From assembly GCF_002105535.1 (NCBI RefSeq), contig NZ_CP015848.1:3080926-3144925 (forward strand): a stretch of DNA of 64,000 nt, given 5' to 3'. Under the pieces are notes generated by a model that did not search any database, had not been told where the DNA came from, and saw only the letters and a program-made list of their open reading frames with translations. The DNA comes from Magnetospirillum sp. ME-1 (GTDB lineage Bacteria > Pseudomonadota > Alphaproteobacteria > Rhodospirillales > Magnetospirillaceae). A program made the position numbers and the translations under genes. Below, piece after piece: positions 16,428 through 24,777 of the stretch. Every line of letters starts with the position of its first letter. Position 1 is the stretch's first letter.

Positions 16428-19090
16428 GCGGCACCTTTAGAGGCTGCGATGGTCGTGGCCAGGGTCTGCAACAGGGCATCGCGGTCGAACTTGGCGATGT
16501 AGTCGTTGAAGCCCACCTGACGGCCGCGTTCGAAGTCCTTTTCGGTGGCGTGGGACGACAGCGCCACCATGGGGATGGTGCCCCAGCGGCCGTCGGCGCG
16601 CACCGCCTGGGCGAACTCGAAGCCGCTCATGCCGGGCATCTCGATGTCGCTGATGATGGCGTCGAACTCGTCGCCGCGCTCACGCAGCGCCAGGGCCTTG
16701 TCGGCTCCGTCCACCGAGATCACCTCGTAGCCGGCCACCGACAGGAGCGGCGTCAGCAGGTTGCGGAAGAACGGCGAGTCGTCCACCAGCAGCACGCGGG
16801 GCTGATGGTATTCGGAGCTGCCGAATTCCTTGTCGTTGCGGCCGAACCAGTCGCCGAACGCCTGCGGCAGGTAATAGCCGGCGTCGATGATGGTGGTGGC
16901 CTTGCCGGCGATGACGGCGGTGCCGATGACGCCGGGATTGTCGGCGGACAGTTCCACCTTCAGGGTGTCCTCGACGATGTCGACGATCTCGTCCACCACC
17001 AGGCCCATGGTGTGGTCCTTGTCCGAGAACACCAGCACCGGCTGGCGGCCCTCGTCGCGGAAATTCATGATGCCGTCGATGGCGATCAGCGGCATCAGAT
17101 GGCCACGGTACTGGACCATGGGCTTGCCGTGGCTGTGTTCGATGTCGCCCACCTCGATTTCCTCGAGGCGTGCCACCAGGGCCAGCGGCACCGCCTTGAG
17201 GTCGTCGCCGCCGGCGCGGAACACCAGCAGCGAGGTCTTGCGGTCGGCGTGGCTCTCGCGCACCGTCTGGGCCTCGGCGTCGCGGGTGCCGGCGCCCATC
17301 ATGCCGGATTCGCCGGTGGCGCCGGCGATGCCGTTGGGGTCGAGGATCATGATCACCGAACCATCGCCCAGGATGGTGTTGCCCGAGAACATGGAGATGT
17401 GGCGCAGGATGGGGGCCACCGGCTTGACCACGATTTCCTCGGTGTCGAACACCCGATCGACGATGATGCCGAAGGTGTAGGTGCCCACCTGGGTGACGAC
17501 GATGAAGGTCTCCTGCTGTTCTTCCTCGTTCTCGGCCAGCTTGAGCAGGCGCTTCAAGGAGACCAGGGGCAGAAGGCGATCACGCAGGCGCAGAACCGGC
17601 GCGTTGTTGATCATCTCGATGCCGTGCTCGGAATTGGCCGTCACGCGCACCAGCTCCAGAACGCTGATCTGCGGGATGGCGAAGCGCTCGACGGCGCATT
17701 CGACGATCAGGGCCGACACGATGGCCAGCGTCAGCGGGATCTTGATGACGAAGGAGGAGCCCTTGCCGGGCTGGCTCTTCAGTTCGACGGTGCCGCCGAT
17801 CTTCTCGATGTTGGTGCGCACCACGTCCATGCCGACGCCGCGGCCCGAGACGCTGGTGACCTTCTCGGCGGTGGAGAAGCCGGCCTTGAAGATGAACTGG
17901 TAGATCTGCTGCGGGGTGAGCGCTTCCAGTTCCGACTCGGAGGCCAGGCCGTTCTGGATGGCCTTCTGCTTGATGCGGTCCAGGTTGAGGCCGCGCCCGT
18001 CGTCGGAGATCTCGATGATGATGTGGCCGCCCTCGTGGAAGGCGTTCAGCACGATCTTGCCCACTTCGGGCTTGCCCACCCGCTTGCGCTCCTCGGTGCC
18101 TTCCAGGCCGTGGTCGGCCGAGTTGCGCACCATGTGGGTCAGCGGGTCCTTGATCAGCTCGAGGACCTGGCGGTCCAGCTCGGTCTCGGCGCCCAGCATC
18201 TGGAGGTCGATCTTCTTGTTCATTTCGACCGCGAGGTCGCGGACGATGCGCGGCAGCTTGGCCCAGGCGTTGCCGATGGGCTGCATGCGGGTCTTCATCA
18301 CACCTTCCTGAAGGTCGGTGGTGATGTGGGACAGGCGCTGCAGCGGGGTGGCGAACTCGCTGTCGTCCTTGCCGCGGACCATCTGGAGCAGCTGGTTGCG
18401 GGTCAGCACCAACTCGGACACCAGGGTCATCAGGTTTTCCAGCAGTTCCACGTTGACGCGGATGGTCTGGGCGGCGACGGCGGATTCCTTGGCCTCGCCC
18501 GCCGGAACGGGCGGAGCGGCGGCGGCCACGGCCGGCGGCTGGGCGGCCGGGGCGGGGACGCTGGCCTTGACCGGCTCGGGCTCGGGCTCGGGCTCGGGTT
18601 CCGGCTCGGGAGCCGGCGCGGCGGCGACGGGCTCGGGCGCGGCGGCCACCGGCTCGAAGGTGGGCATGGGCGGCGGCGGGGGAGGCGGCGGCGCGGCGGC
18701 GGCGCCCGAGGCGCGGCCCTCGGCCATGGCGTTGAGGCGCTCGATCAGGTCGTCGTCGCTGCCCTCGGGCTCGCACTCGTTCTGTTCGAGGTGGCCCAGG
18801 ATCAGCTTGATGCGGTCGATGGACTGCAGGATCAGGGTCACGGCGTCGGGGGTGACCTCCAACTCGCCGTCGCGGAACTTGCCCAGCACGTTCTCGCCCG
18901 CATGGGCCACATGCTCGAGGCGTGGCAGCCCCAGGAAGCCGCAGGTGCCCTTGATGGTGTGGACCAGACGGAAAATGTTACCCAGAATCTGAGGATCGTT
19001 GGGATTCTGCTCCAGATTCACCAGGGCAACGTCGAGAACGGAAAGACTTTCCGATGTCTCAGTCAGAAATTCACTGAGGAGATCATCCAT
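16424..19090 (-). CDS. cheA: Hybrid chemotaxis histidine kinase CheA with C-terminal receiver
   Basis: 888 residues. Domain order: HPt (about 1-105, phospho-His44 in LVHTIKGTCGFLG), a low-complexity linker rich in Pro, Ala and Glu-Pro repeats (about 130-205), dimerisation domain, HATPase (N-box MVRNSADHGLEG, GRGVGMDVV), a first CheW-like domain, a second CheW-like segment (about 620-755), and a receiver (about 765-885, Asp in AIISDIEMPGMSG). Classical CheA lacks the second CheW part and the receiver. This CheA-CheW-REC layout is found in many alphaproteobacterial alternative chemosensory systems. First gene of the cluster; 170 bp separate it from chpT upstream. Confidence 0.95.
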   Translation of the reverse strand: MDDLLSEFLTETSESLSVLDVALVNLEQNPNDPQILGNIFRLVHTIKGTCGFLGLPRLEHVAHAGENVLGKFRDGELEVTPDAVTLILQSIDRIKLILGHLEQNECEPEGSDDDLIERLNAMAEGRASGAAAAPPPPPPPPMPTFEPVAAAPEPVAAAPAPEPEPEPEPEPEPVKASVPAPAAQPPAVAAAAPPVPAGEAKESAVAAQTIRVNVELLENLMTLVSELVLTRNQLLQMVRGKDDSEFATPLQRLSHITTDLQEGVMKTRMQPIGNAWAKLPRIVRDLAVEMNKKIDLQMLGAETELDRQVLELIKDPLTHMVRNSADHGLEGTEERKRVGKPEVGKIVLNAFHEGGHIIIEISDDGRGLNLDRIKQKAIQNGLASESELEALTPQQIYQFIFKAGFSTAEKVTSVSGRGVGMDVVRTNIEKIGGTVELKSQPGKGSSFVIKIPLTLAIVSALIVECAVERFAIPQISVLELVRVTANSEHGIEMINNAPVLRLRDRLLPLVSLKRLLKLAENEEEQQETFIVVTQVGTYTFGIIVDRVFDTEEIVVKPVAPILRHISMFSGNTILGDGSVIMILDPNGIAGATGESGMMGAGTRDAEAQTVRESHADRKTSLLVFRAGGDDLKAVPLALVARLEEIEVGDIEHSHGKPMVQYRGHLMPLIAIDGIMNFRDEGRQPVLVFSDKDHTMGLVVDEIVDIVEDTLKVELSADNPGVIGTAVIAGKATTIIDAGYYLPQAFGDWFGRNDKEFGSSEYHQPRVLLVDDSPFFRNLLTPLLSVAGYEVISVDGADKALALRERGDEFDAIISDIEMPGMSGFEFAQAVRADGRWGTIPMVALSSHATEKDFERGRQVGFNDYIAKFDRDALLQTLATTIAASKGAA

Positions 19091-19260
19091 GATCGACTCC
19101 AGTACGGTCCTGTTTCAGCACCCGCACGCGGCACCAAAACCACCTCTCCCCCCATCCGAACTGGACAGGCCATGCCGACTAATAGCACGGCGAGGAGGTC
19201 TTTAGAAGAACCCAGACCCGGGTAAATCCGCTTGCGAAACGATTTTTTCCACAATCTTCG

Positions 19261-19875
19261 TCAGGCCATGATGGAAATCTCCCCGGGCCTGTGATCCAGC
19301 CGGATTTTCAGGCCCTTGGCCCTGGCGAGGTGAAGCGCGAACCATGCCTGGGCGCCACGGGGGCCCGAGGGCGGCGCGCCGTCGACGAGAACCAGCCGGG
19401 CCTCGGCGGACAGGCCCAGCCCTTCACCCATGGCATCGATCCGCAATCCGGCCGTTTCCGCTTGGCCGTGCCCGCACCGGGCAATAATCCGCCCGCCGCG
19501 CGGCAGGGCATCGCGGGCGATCAGCACCAGGTTCAGCAGCAGACGGGCGGTCTCGCCATCGATCTCGGGGCGGTCGCTGGCCCAGTCCAGGGTGATGCCG
19601 CCGGTCACCGCGCTGCCGAGATAGGCGCGCACCAGATCGCCCAGCGCCTTGGGCGCATGGGGCAGGTCGTTGGCGGGGCCCAGGGTGGCGCGCAGGAATT
19701 TCAGGCGGGACGTGGCCGCCCCCATGCTGGCCGAAACCAGGCCCAGGGTTTCCGGGTCGCTGCCGTCTTCCAGCAATTCCAGCCCGGCCGCCGCCGCGCC
19801 AAGGGGGCTGGCCAGATCGTGGCACAGACGGGCGCAGAGCAGTTCGGACAGCTTGGTCTCGGAAAGGTCAGTCAT
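19261..19875 (-). CDS. chpT: Histidine phosphotransferase ChpT
   Basis: 204 residues. The N-terminal pair of helices contains ELLCARLCHDLASPLGAAAA, matching ChpT, the essential alphaproteobacterial phosphotransferase that passes phosphate from CckA to CtrA and CpdR. The His in CHDLASPLGA is the phospho-acceptor. The C-terminal half resembles a degenerate HATPase fold without an N-box, as expected for this family. It lies on the same strand as cheA but 170 bp upstream, so linkage with chemotaxis is positional only; CtrA-type control of motility genes makes it sensible. Confidence 0.85.
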   Translation of the reverse strand: MTDLSETKLSELLCARLCHDLASPLGAAAAGLELLEDGSDPETLGLVSASMGAATSRLKFLRATLGPANDLPHAPKALGDLVRAYLGSAVTGGITLDWASDRPEIDGETARLLLNLVLIARDALPRGGRIIARCGHGQAETAGLRIDAMGEGLGLSAEARLVLVDGAPPSGPRGAQAWFALHLARAKGLKIRLDHRPGEISIMA

Positions 19876-19938
19876 GGGCAGGCAGCATCCGGGATTTCAC
19901 CTACAGTACATAGTCATACCATAGGCACAGTCAATACG

Positions 19939-21255
19939 TCATAACCGAAGGATCGCCACCGCTTCCAGGTGCGCCGACCACGGGAACTGGTCGATGGGGG
20001 AGATTTCCTCCACATGCCAGCCGCCATCGCAAAGGGTCTTGAGGTCGCGGGCCAGGGTCGCGGGATTGCAGGAAACCATGGCGATGGTGGCTGGTCCGCC
20101 GCCTGCGGGGCGGGCCAGTTCGGCGGCCTGGGCGGCCGCGCCGGCCCGCGGCGGGTCCAGCACCACGGCGCGGAAGGCTTTCAGCTCGTGGGCGGCCAGG
20201 GGACGGCGGGCCAGGTCGCGGACCTCGGCGCTGAGCGGCAGCTTGGCGGCCCTGGCGGCGGCGTCCAGCGCCGCCACCGGCCCCTGTTCGCCTTCCACGG
20301 CCCGCACCGGACCGCGCTGGGCCAGCGGCAGGCTGAAGCTGCCGCAGCCGGCATAGAGGTCGGCCACCGGCACGCCCCCAGGGATGGCGGCCAGGATGGC
20401 CTGGGCGATGGCCAACTCGCCGCCGCGGGTGGGCTGCAGGAAGGCGCCGGGGGCGGGCTCGACCGCGACGCCGCCGAACCGCACCAGGGCCGGACGCCGG
20501 CGGGCGATGGGCTCGACGAAGCCGCTGCCCGGCCGGCGCCAGTGCAGGCGGGCGAGGTCCAGGGACTGGGCGGCGGCGGCCAGGGCCTCGCGCTCGAACA
20601 GGTCCAGGCGGGCGGGCGCTTCCACCAGCACGTCCAGGCCGCCTTCGGTCAGGGTGACGACCATCTCGCCACCGCCTTCCACCGCTATGCCGCCCAGCAT
20701 GCGGCGCAGGCCGGGCAGGGCGGCCCCCAAGGCGGGGTCCAGCAGCGGGCAGCGTTCGATGTCGATGACGGTATGGCTGGCGCGTCCGTTGAAGCCCAGC
20801 AGGATGGCGCCCTTGGCGCGGACGAAGGTGAAGTCGGCCCGCCGGCGCGAGGCGGGCGGAACGCGCACCAGCGGTGCCACCGGCACGTCGCCCAGGCCCT
20901 GGCGGGCCAGCTGGGTGATCAGCAGGTCGCGCTTCCATTCGGCGTAAAGGGAATCGTCCATGTGCTGGAGCGAGCAGCCGCCGCAGCGGCCGTAATGGCC
21001 GCAGGGCGGAGCGACGCGCCCCGGTCCGGGTTCGCTGACCTCGATCAGGGCGGCGGTCAGGCCGTCGCCGCGCTTGCCCTCGATCCTTGCCAGCACCTTG
21101 TCGCCCGCCACGGTGAAGGGGACGAACACCGTCTCTGCGTCCAGCCGCGCGATGCCGTCGCCGCGCGCGCCGACCTGCTCGATGGTCAGTTCCACGGTGC
21201 GCGGCGCGGGGGAAATCCGGCCGGAGCGCGGCGGAGCGCGGCGGGGTTTTCTCAT
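19939..21255 (-). CDS. RNA (uracil-5-)-methyltransferase, RlmD/TrmA family
   Basis: 438 residues. It has an N-terminal TRAM-like domain (VGARGDGIARLDAETVFVPF), a four-cysteine Fe-S site (CGHYGRCGGC plus a later Cys), a Rossmann methyltransferase domain with DLYAGCGSFSLPLA, the motif LDPPRAGA and the catalytic Cys in VSCNPATLARDL. These enzymes methylate U in 23S rRNA or tRNA using SAM. The exact target is not determinable from sequence alone. Its start overlaps the upstream lipoprotein gene by 4 bp, making it the last member of the Mla-type operon, perhaps by chance of packing. Confidence 0.9.
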   Translation of the reverse strand: MRKPRRAPPRSGRISPAPRTVELTIEQVGARGDGIARLDAETVFVPFTVAGDKVLARIEGKRGDGLTAALIEVSEPGPGRVAPPCGHYGRCGGCSLQHMDDSLYAEWKRDLLITQLARQGLGDVPVAPLVRVPPASRRRADFTFVRAKGAILLGFNGRASHTVIDIERCPLLDPALGAALPGLRRMLGGIAVEGGGEMVVTLTEGGLDVLVEAPARLDLFEREALAAAAQSLDLARLHWRRPGSGFVEPIARRRPALVRFGGVAVEPAPGAFLQPTRGGELAIAQAILAAIPGGVPVADLYAGCGSFSLPLAQRGPVRAVEGEQGPVAALDAAARAAKLPLSAEVRDLARRPLAAHELKAFRAVVLDPPRAGAAAQAAELARPAGGGPATIAMVSCNPATLARDLKTLCDGGWHVEEISPIDQFPWSAHLEAVAILRL

Positions 21256-21845
21256 TTGGCCGGCCGGGCCAGATCGGCGAGGAAGCGGGCGAAAATCTCG
21301 GTCGCGCCCTTTTCCATGGCGCGGGCGGCGTCCTCGACCCGCTCGCTGGGCGTCGGCACGCGGGCTTCGTAGGTCCGGAGCAGCACGAGGCGGCCATCGC
21401 GGGCGCCGACCACCGACAGCTCCAGCTCCACCGCCACCTCGGACCGGCCGGCGATCTGCTCGAAGCGACGCACCTTGCCGCGCAGCACCCAGTCGGAGAG
21501 GATCCGCAGATCCGGCGTCACCACCCGGTCGGCCAGCCCCGCCTCGGCCAGATAATGGGCCAGGCGGTCCTGCAGCAGCATGCCCGGCGGCTCGCTCCAG
21601 AAATCGTATTTGTAATGGGCCAGCACCCCGTCGCGGGCGAAGGCCAGGGCGCGTTCGGCCACCACGCCGTCGGCGGCCAGGCGGTTGACCTCGAGCACGC
21701 CGGGCAGGGCGGGTTTGGACAGGCGCTGGGCGGGTGCCCCGGGCTCGATGCGATAGAACGCATCCGGCGGCGCGGCGGGACCGGCGCAGGCGGCGAGGGC
21801 GAGGATCAAGAGGGCGGCGGAGAGGGTCTTGCGCATGGTCATCAT
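21252..21845 (-). CDS. ABC-type transport auxiliary lipoprotein (PqiC-like)
   Basis: 197 residues with a lipoprotein signal: MMTMRKTLSA, hydrophobic core and lipobox LALAAC. The mature protein matches the ABC-transport auxiliary / PqiC type, with DAFYRIEPGAP at the N-terminus and a long YDFWSEPPGMLLQDRLAHYL block. Such lipoproteins work with MCE transporters between inner and outer membrane. The start lies within the mlaD stop (ATGATGA overlap), and its own end overlaps the methyltransferase start. Possible starts at 21845, 21842 and 21836 differ by up to three residues. Confidence 0.85.
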   Translation of the reverse strand: MMTMRKTLSAALLILALAACAGPAAPPDAFYRIEPGAPAQRLSKPALPGVLEVNRLAADGVVAERALAFARDGVLAHYKYDFWSEPPGMLLQDRLAHYLAEAGLADRVVTPDLRILSDWVLRGKVRRFEQIAGRSEVAVELELSVVGARDGRLVLLRTYEARVPTPSERVEDAARAMEKGATEIFARFLADLARPAK

Positions 21846-22804
21846 TTCCGTCCCGGGCCGTCCTCGCCCCGTTTGTTGCCGCCGATCAGCACGCCGGGAT
21901 TGTCGCGGATCTGGCGCGAGAATTCGTTCAGGTTCCGGGTGGTGCTGTCCAGGTTGTAGGTGACCGAATCGATGGAGCGCGATACCGCCTGCAGGGTATG
22001 GCGCAGATCCTTCAGGCTCTGATCGATGTTGTCCTGGTTGCCGGTGACGGATTTGTCCAGGCTGGTCAGCATGGCATCCACCTTCTTGCGGCTGTCCTGC
22101 AATCCGGCCGACAGCTTGGCGGCGTTGTCCAGGGTTTCGCGGATGCGCTCGGCGTTGGCGTCGGTGATCACCTTGCCCGACAGGGTGCCGGTCATCTTCT
22201 CCACGTCGGCGGTGATTTTGGGCGTCTTGGCGGCCAGATCCTGGGCCACCGTCAGCAGGTTGGCCATCAGCTCGGGGGCGTGGCGCTCCAGAATGGCGCC
22301 CAAGGACCCCACCTGCTGGTTCAGGCTGAACAGCAGCGGCTTCAAGGCCGTTTGGTTGAGGTCGGTGATCTGTCCGGCCATGTCGTTCATGGCGGCGAAG
22401 ATGTTGGCGGCGGGGCCCGACGGAATGTCCGAGCCGGGGGGCAGCATCTCGGACGAGGTGCCGCCCTTGATGTCGAGCGTCGCCGCCGCCAGCAGGCCCG
22501 ACGCCGCGACGCGGGCCTGGGAATCCTTGGGGATGCGCCAGTCGTTGGCCACCGAGACCTCCAGGCGGAAGGCGGTGGTGTTGCCCTCGTGCAGCGGCGA
22601 GATCTTCTCCACCTGGCCCACCGGGAAGCCTTCATAGGTGACCTTGGTGCCGTACTTGATGCCGGCCACGTTGGCCAGCCTTGTGTAATAGGCCTGGGTC
22701 GAGCCGGTCCGCCCCGTCAGCACCGCCACCACCACCACCAGCGACACCAGCATGGCCAGCACGAAGCCGCCGACCAGCACGTAGTTGATACGGGAATCCT
22801 TCAT
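21842..22804 (-). CDS. mlaD: MCE-family lipid transporter subunit (MlaD-like)
   Basis: 320 residues. One N-terminal membrane helix (about 8-30) is followed by an MCE domain (about 40-120: VAGIKYGTKVTYEGFPVGQV) and a long helical periplasmic C-terminus. MCE rings carry phospholipids across the periplasm. It is longer than E. coli MlaD (183 residues) and more like the extended alphaproteobacterial form. It overlaps mlaF by 4 bp (ATGA) and the lipoprotein gene by 4 bp. Confidence 0.92.
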   Translation of the reverse strand: MKDSRINYVLVGGFVLAMLVSLVVVVAVLTGRTGSTQAYYTRLANVAGIKYGTKVTYEGFPVGQVEKISPLHEGNTTAFRLEVSVANDWRIPKDSQARVAASGLLAAATLDIKGGTSSEMLPPGSDIPSGPAANIFAAMNDMAGQITDLNQTALKPLLFSLNQQVGSLGAILERHAPELMANLLTVAQDLAAKTPKITADVEKMTGTLSGKVITDANAERIRETLDNAAKLSAGLQDSRKKVDAMLTSLDKSVTGNQDNIDQSLKDLRHTLQAVSRSIDSVTYNLDSTTRNLNEFSRQIRDNPGVLIGGNKRGEDGPGRK

Positions 22805-23628
22805 GGGCGCGGGGTCCGGTCGGTTGGGTGGGCGGGGCCGCCGATCAGGCGGCGCAGATAGGACTCCGCATCGGGCTCTGCTTCCTCGGTGCGGCGGTTC
22901 AAGAGGTTCTGGATGCGCGGGTCGGTGCTGGCGCGGATGGCCTCCACCGTGTCGAGCGCCAGCACATGGCCCTTGTCCAGCACGCAGATGCGGTCGGCGA
23001 TCTTGAAGGTGGAGTCGAGGTCGTGGGTCACCACCACGATGCTCATGCCCATGGCGTCGCGCAGGCGCAGGATCAGGTCGTCGATACTGGACGCCACCAC
23101 CGGGTCCAGCCCGGCCGAGGGCTCGTCGCAGAACAGCAGTTCAGGGTCCATGACGATGGCCCTGGCCAGGGCGGCGCGCTTGATCATGCCGCCCGACAGC
23201 TCGGCGGGCTTCAGGTGCTCGAACCCGGCCAGGCTGACCACTTCCAGCTTGAGCCGCGTCATGATGCCGATGGTGGTCTCGTCCAACTGGGTGTGCTCGC
23301 GCAAGGGCAGCGCGATGTTGTCGCCCACGGACATGGAGCTGAACAGCGCGCCCGACTGGAACGCCACCCCGGTCCGGGTGCGCAGCCGCTGCAGCGCCAC
23401 CGGCGACAGCTTGGCGATGTCGTGGCCCAGGATGCGCACCGTGCCGGAACTGGGCTTCTTCAGCCCCAGCAGGTGGTTGAGCAGTGTGGTCTTGCCCGAG
23501 CCCGAGCCGCCCATGATCACCATGATCTCGCCCCTGGCCACGGACAGCGACACGCCGTGCAGGATCTTGCGGTCGCCGTAATGGGTGACCAGGTTGGAGA
23601 CCTCGATGCTGTTGGCGGGGCTGCCCAT
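22801..23628 (-). CDS. mlaF: ABC transporter ATP-binding protein (MlaF-like)
   Basis: 275 residues. Walker A GGSGSGKTT (about residues 39-47), Q-loop in VAFQSGALFSSM, ABC signature LSGGMIKRAALARA and Walker B LLFCDEPSAGLDP, with the H-loop THD, are all intact. The SGGM-KRAALARA signature is typical of Mla/Ttg2A lipid transporters. The reading frame continues far upstream, but that part shadows mlaE in another frame. The ATG at 23628 (MGSPANSIEVSNLV) overlaps the mlaE stop by 1 bp (TGATG). Confidence 0.93.
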   Translation of the reverse strand: MGSPANSIEVSNLVTHYGDRKILHGVSLSVARGEIMVIMGGSGSGKTTLLNHLLGLKKPSSGTVRILGHDIAKLSPVALQRLRTRTGVAFQSGALFSSMSVGDNIALPLREHTQLDETTIGIMTRLKLEVVSLAGFEHLKPAELSGGMIKRAALARAIVMDPELLFCDEPSAGLDPVVASSIDDLILRLRDAMGMSIVVVTHDLDSTFKIADRICVLDKGHVLALDTVEAIRASTDPRIQNLLNRRTEEAEPDAESYLRRLIGGPAHPTDRTPRP

Positions 23629-24443
23629 CAGCGCGTCACCATGAAGACGAAGACCATGTCGGTGATGACGATGGCCGAGATGGCGTGCACCACCGAGCGG
23701 GTGGTCATGCGTCCCACTCCTTCGGCGCCGCCGGTGACCGAGGCGCCGTTGACCACGCCCACCACGGTGATCAGCACGGCGAAGATGGCGCTTTTGCCCA
23801 GGCCGTGCCAGATGTCGTTGAGCCGCACCAGGGTGGTCATCTCGTCCACATAGGCGCCGATGGAACTGCCCAGTTGCGGCGCGATGTAGAGGCCGGCGGC
23901 GAACAAACCCACCAGATCGGACCACAGGGTGAGCGCCGGCAGCATCACCAGCATGGCCAGCAGCGGCGGCACCACCAGGAAGCGCACCGGCGAGATGCCC
24001 ATGACGGTCAGCGCGTCGATTTCCTGGTTGATGCGCATGGTGCCAAGCCTTGCGGCCAGCGCCGAGCCGGACCGTCCGGCCACCAGGATGCCGGTGATCA
24101 GGGGCGCGAATTCGCGCACCACGCTCATGGCCACGCCCAGCGAAACCCGGGATTCGGCCCCGAACAGGCGCAGCGTGTAGATGCCCTGGATGGCCAGCAT
24201 GATGCCGATGGTGGCCGACAGCACGGTGACTATGGGCAGCGCGCCGATGCCGATCTCCATGGCCTGGGCCACCACGGGGGCGAGACGCACCGGCTGGCGC
24301 CGTTTTCCCCCCATGCCCAGCCAGTAGAGGCATTCGCCCACCAGCGAGGCGCCGAAGCCGAACTCGGCGATTCCGCCCATCGTCCGGCGTCCCAGCCGGT
24401 CGAGAAATCCGATGAATCCCCTGGGTTCGGCGTCGGTGCTCAC
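23628..24443 (-). CDS. mlaE: ABC transporter permease (MlaE-like)
   Basis: 271 residues of the MlaE permease family with five to six membrane segments. The conserved loop VAGRSGSALAARLGTMRINQEIDAL (about 125-150) is the family hallmark. GTG 24443 (first residues (M)STDAEPRGF) is preferred because GGGGGAA stands 7 nt upstream and the STAS gene ends just 4 bp before. A TTG at 24470 is the longer option. An amphipathic N-terminal region (FLDRLGRRTMGGIAEFGF) precedes the first helix. Confidence 0.92.
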   Translation of the reverse strand: MSTDAEPRGFIGFLDRLGRRTMGGIAEFGFGASLVGECLYWLGMGGKRRQPVRLAPVVAQAMEIGIGALPIVTVLSATIGIMLAIQGIYTLRLFGAESRVSLGVAMSVVREFAPLITGILVAGRSGSALAARLGTMRINQEIDALTVMGISPVRFLVVPPLLAMLVMLPALTLWSDLVGLFAAGLYIAPQLGSSIGAYVDEMTTLVRLNDIWHGLGKSAIFAVLITVVGVVNGASVTGGAEGVGRMTTRSVVHAISAIVITDMVFVFMVTR

Positions 24444-24447
24444 CGCA

Positions 24448-24777
24448 TCATTCCCCCAAGGCTCCCTCAAGCGTGTCGGCGATGGCGAAGACGCGGTCCA
24501 GGCGGGCCAGTTGCAGCACCCGGCGGACGGGATCGCTGATGGCGGCCAGCACGAAGCGGGTGCCGTTCTTGCGGGCCATCTGATAGGCCTCCACCAGCCC
24601 GGCGATGCCGGAGCTGTCGATGTATTCCACCGCCGACAGGTCGGCCACCACCAGCGGGCCCTTGTCCAGCATCACCTCCATCAGCGCCTTGCGCAGCGCG
24701 GGCGAGTGGCGCAGGTCCACTTCGCCCGACAGGGCCACGATGGCGGCGGTTCCAGTGGTGCGATGTTCCAGCTTCAT
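24448..24777 (-). CDS. STAS-domain protein, anti-sigma-factor-antagonist type
   Basis: 109 residues, a single STAS domain. It carries EYIDSSGIAGLVEAYQ with Ser55/Ser56 at the site that is phosphorylated in SpoIIAA/RsbV proteins. This is the state expected for a phospho-switch protein, not merely a structural subunit. It begins within the last bases of the phosphatase-kinase gene (4-bp overlap) and ends 4 bp before mlaE. In E. coli a STAS protein (MlaB) binds MlaF, so this protein may occupy that position while also being switched by its upstream neighbour. The double role is inference. Confidence 0.9.
   Translation of the reverse strand: MKLEHRTTGTAAIVALSGEVDLRHSPALRKALMEVMLDKGPLVVADLSAVEYIDSSGIAGLVEAYQMARKNGTRFVLAAISDPVRRVLQLARLDRVFAIADTLEGALGE

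Noticed and set aside
16550-19225. An 891-codon open frame on plus, antisense to cheA
   Set aside because: Composition is His/Ala/Gly/Asp-rich without domains, as expected opposite a GC-rich gene; cheA on the minus strand has complete, motif-bearing domains.
19931-21397. A 488-codon minus frame over the RNA methyltransferase
   Set aside because: Arg/Pro/Gly-rich nonsense; the 438-residue frame carries the Fe-S and catalytic cysteine motifs.
23629-24333. N-terminal extension of the mlaF reading frame
   Set aside because: It shadows mlaE and is His/Arg-rich; ATG 23628 begins the ABC domain.
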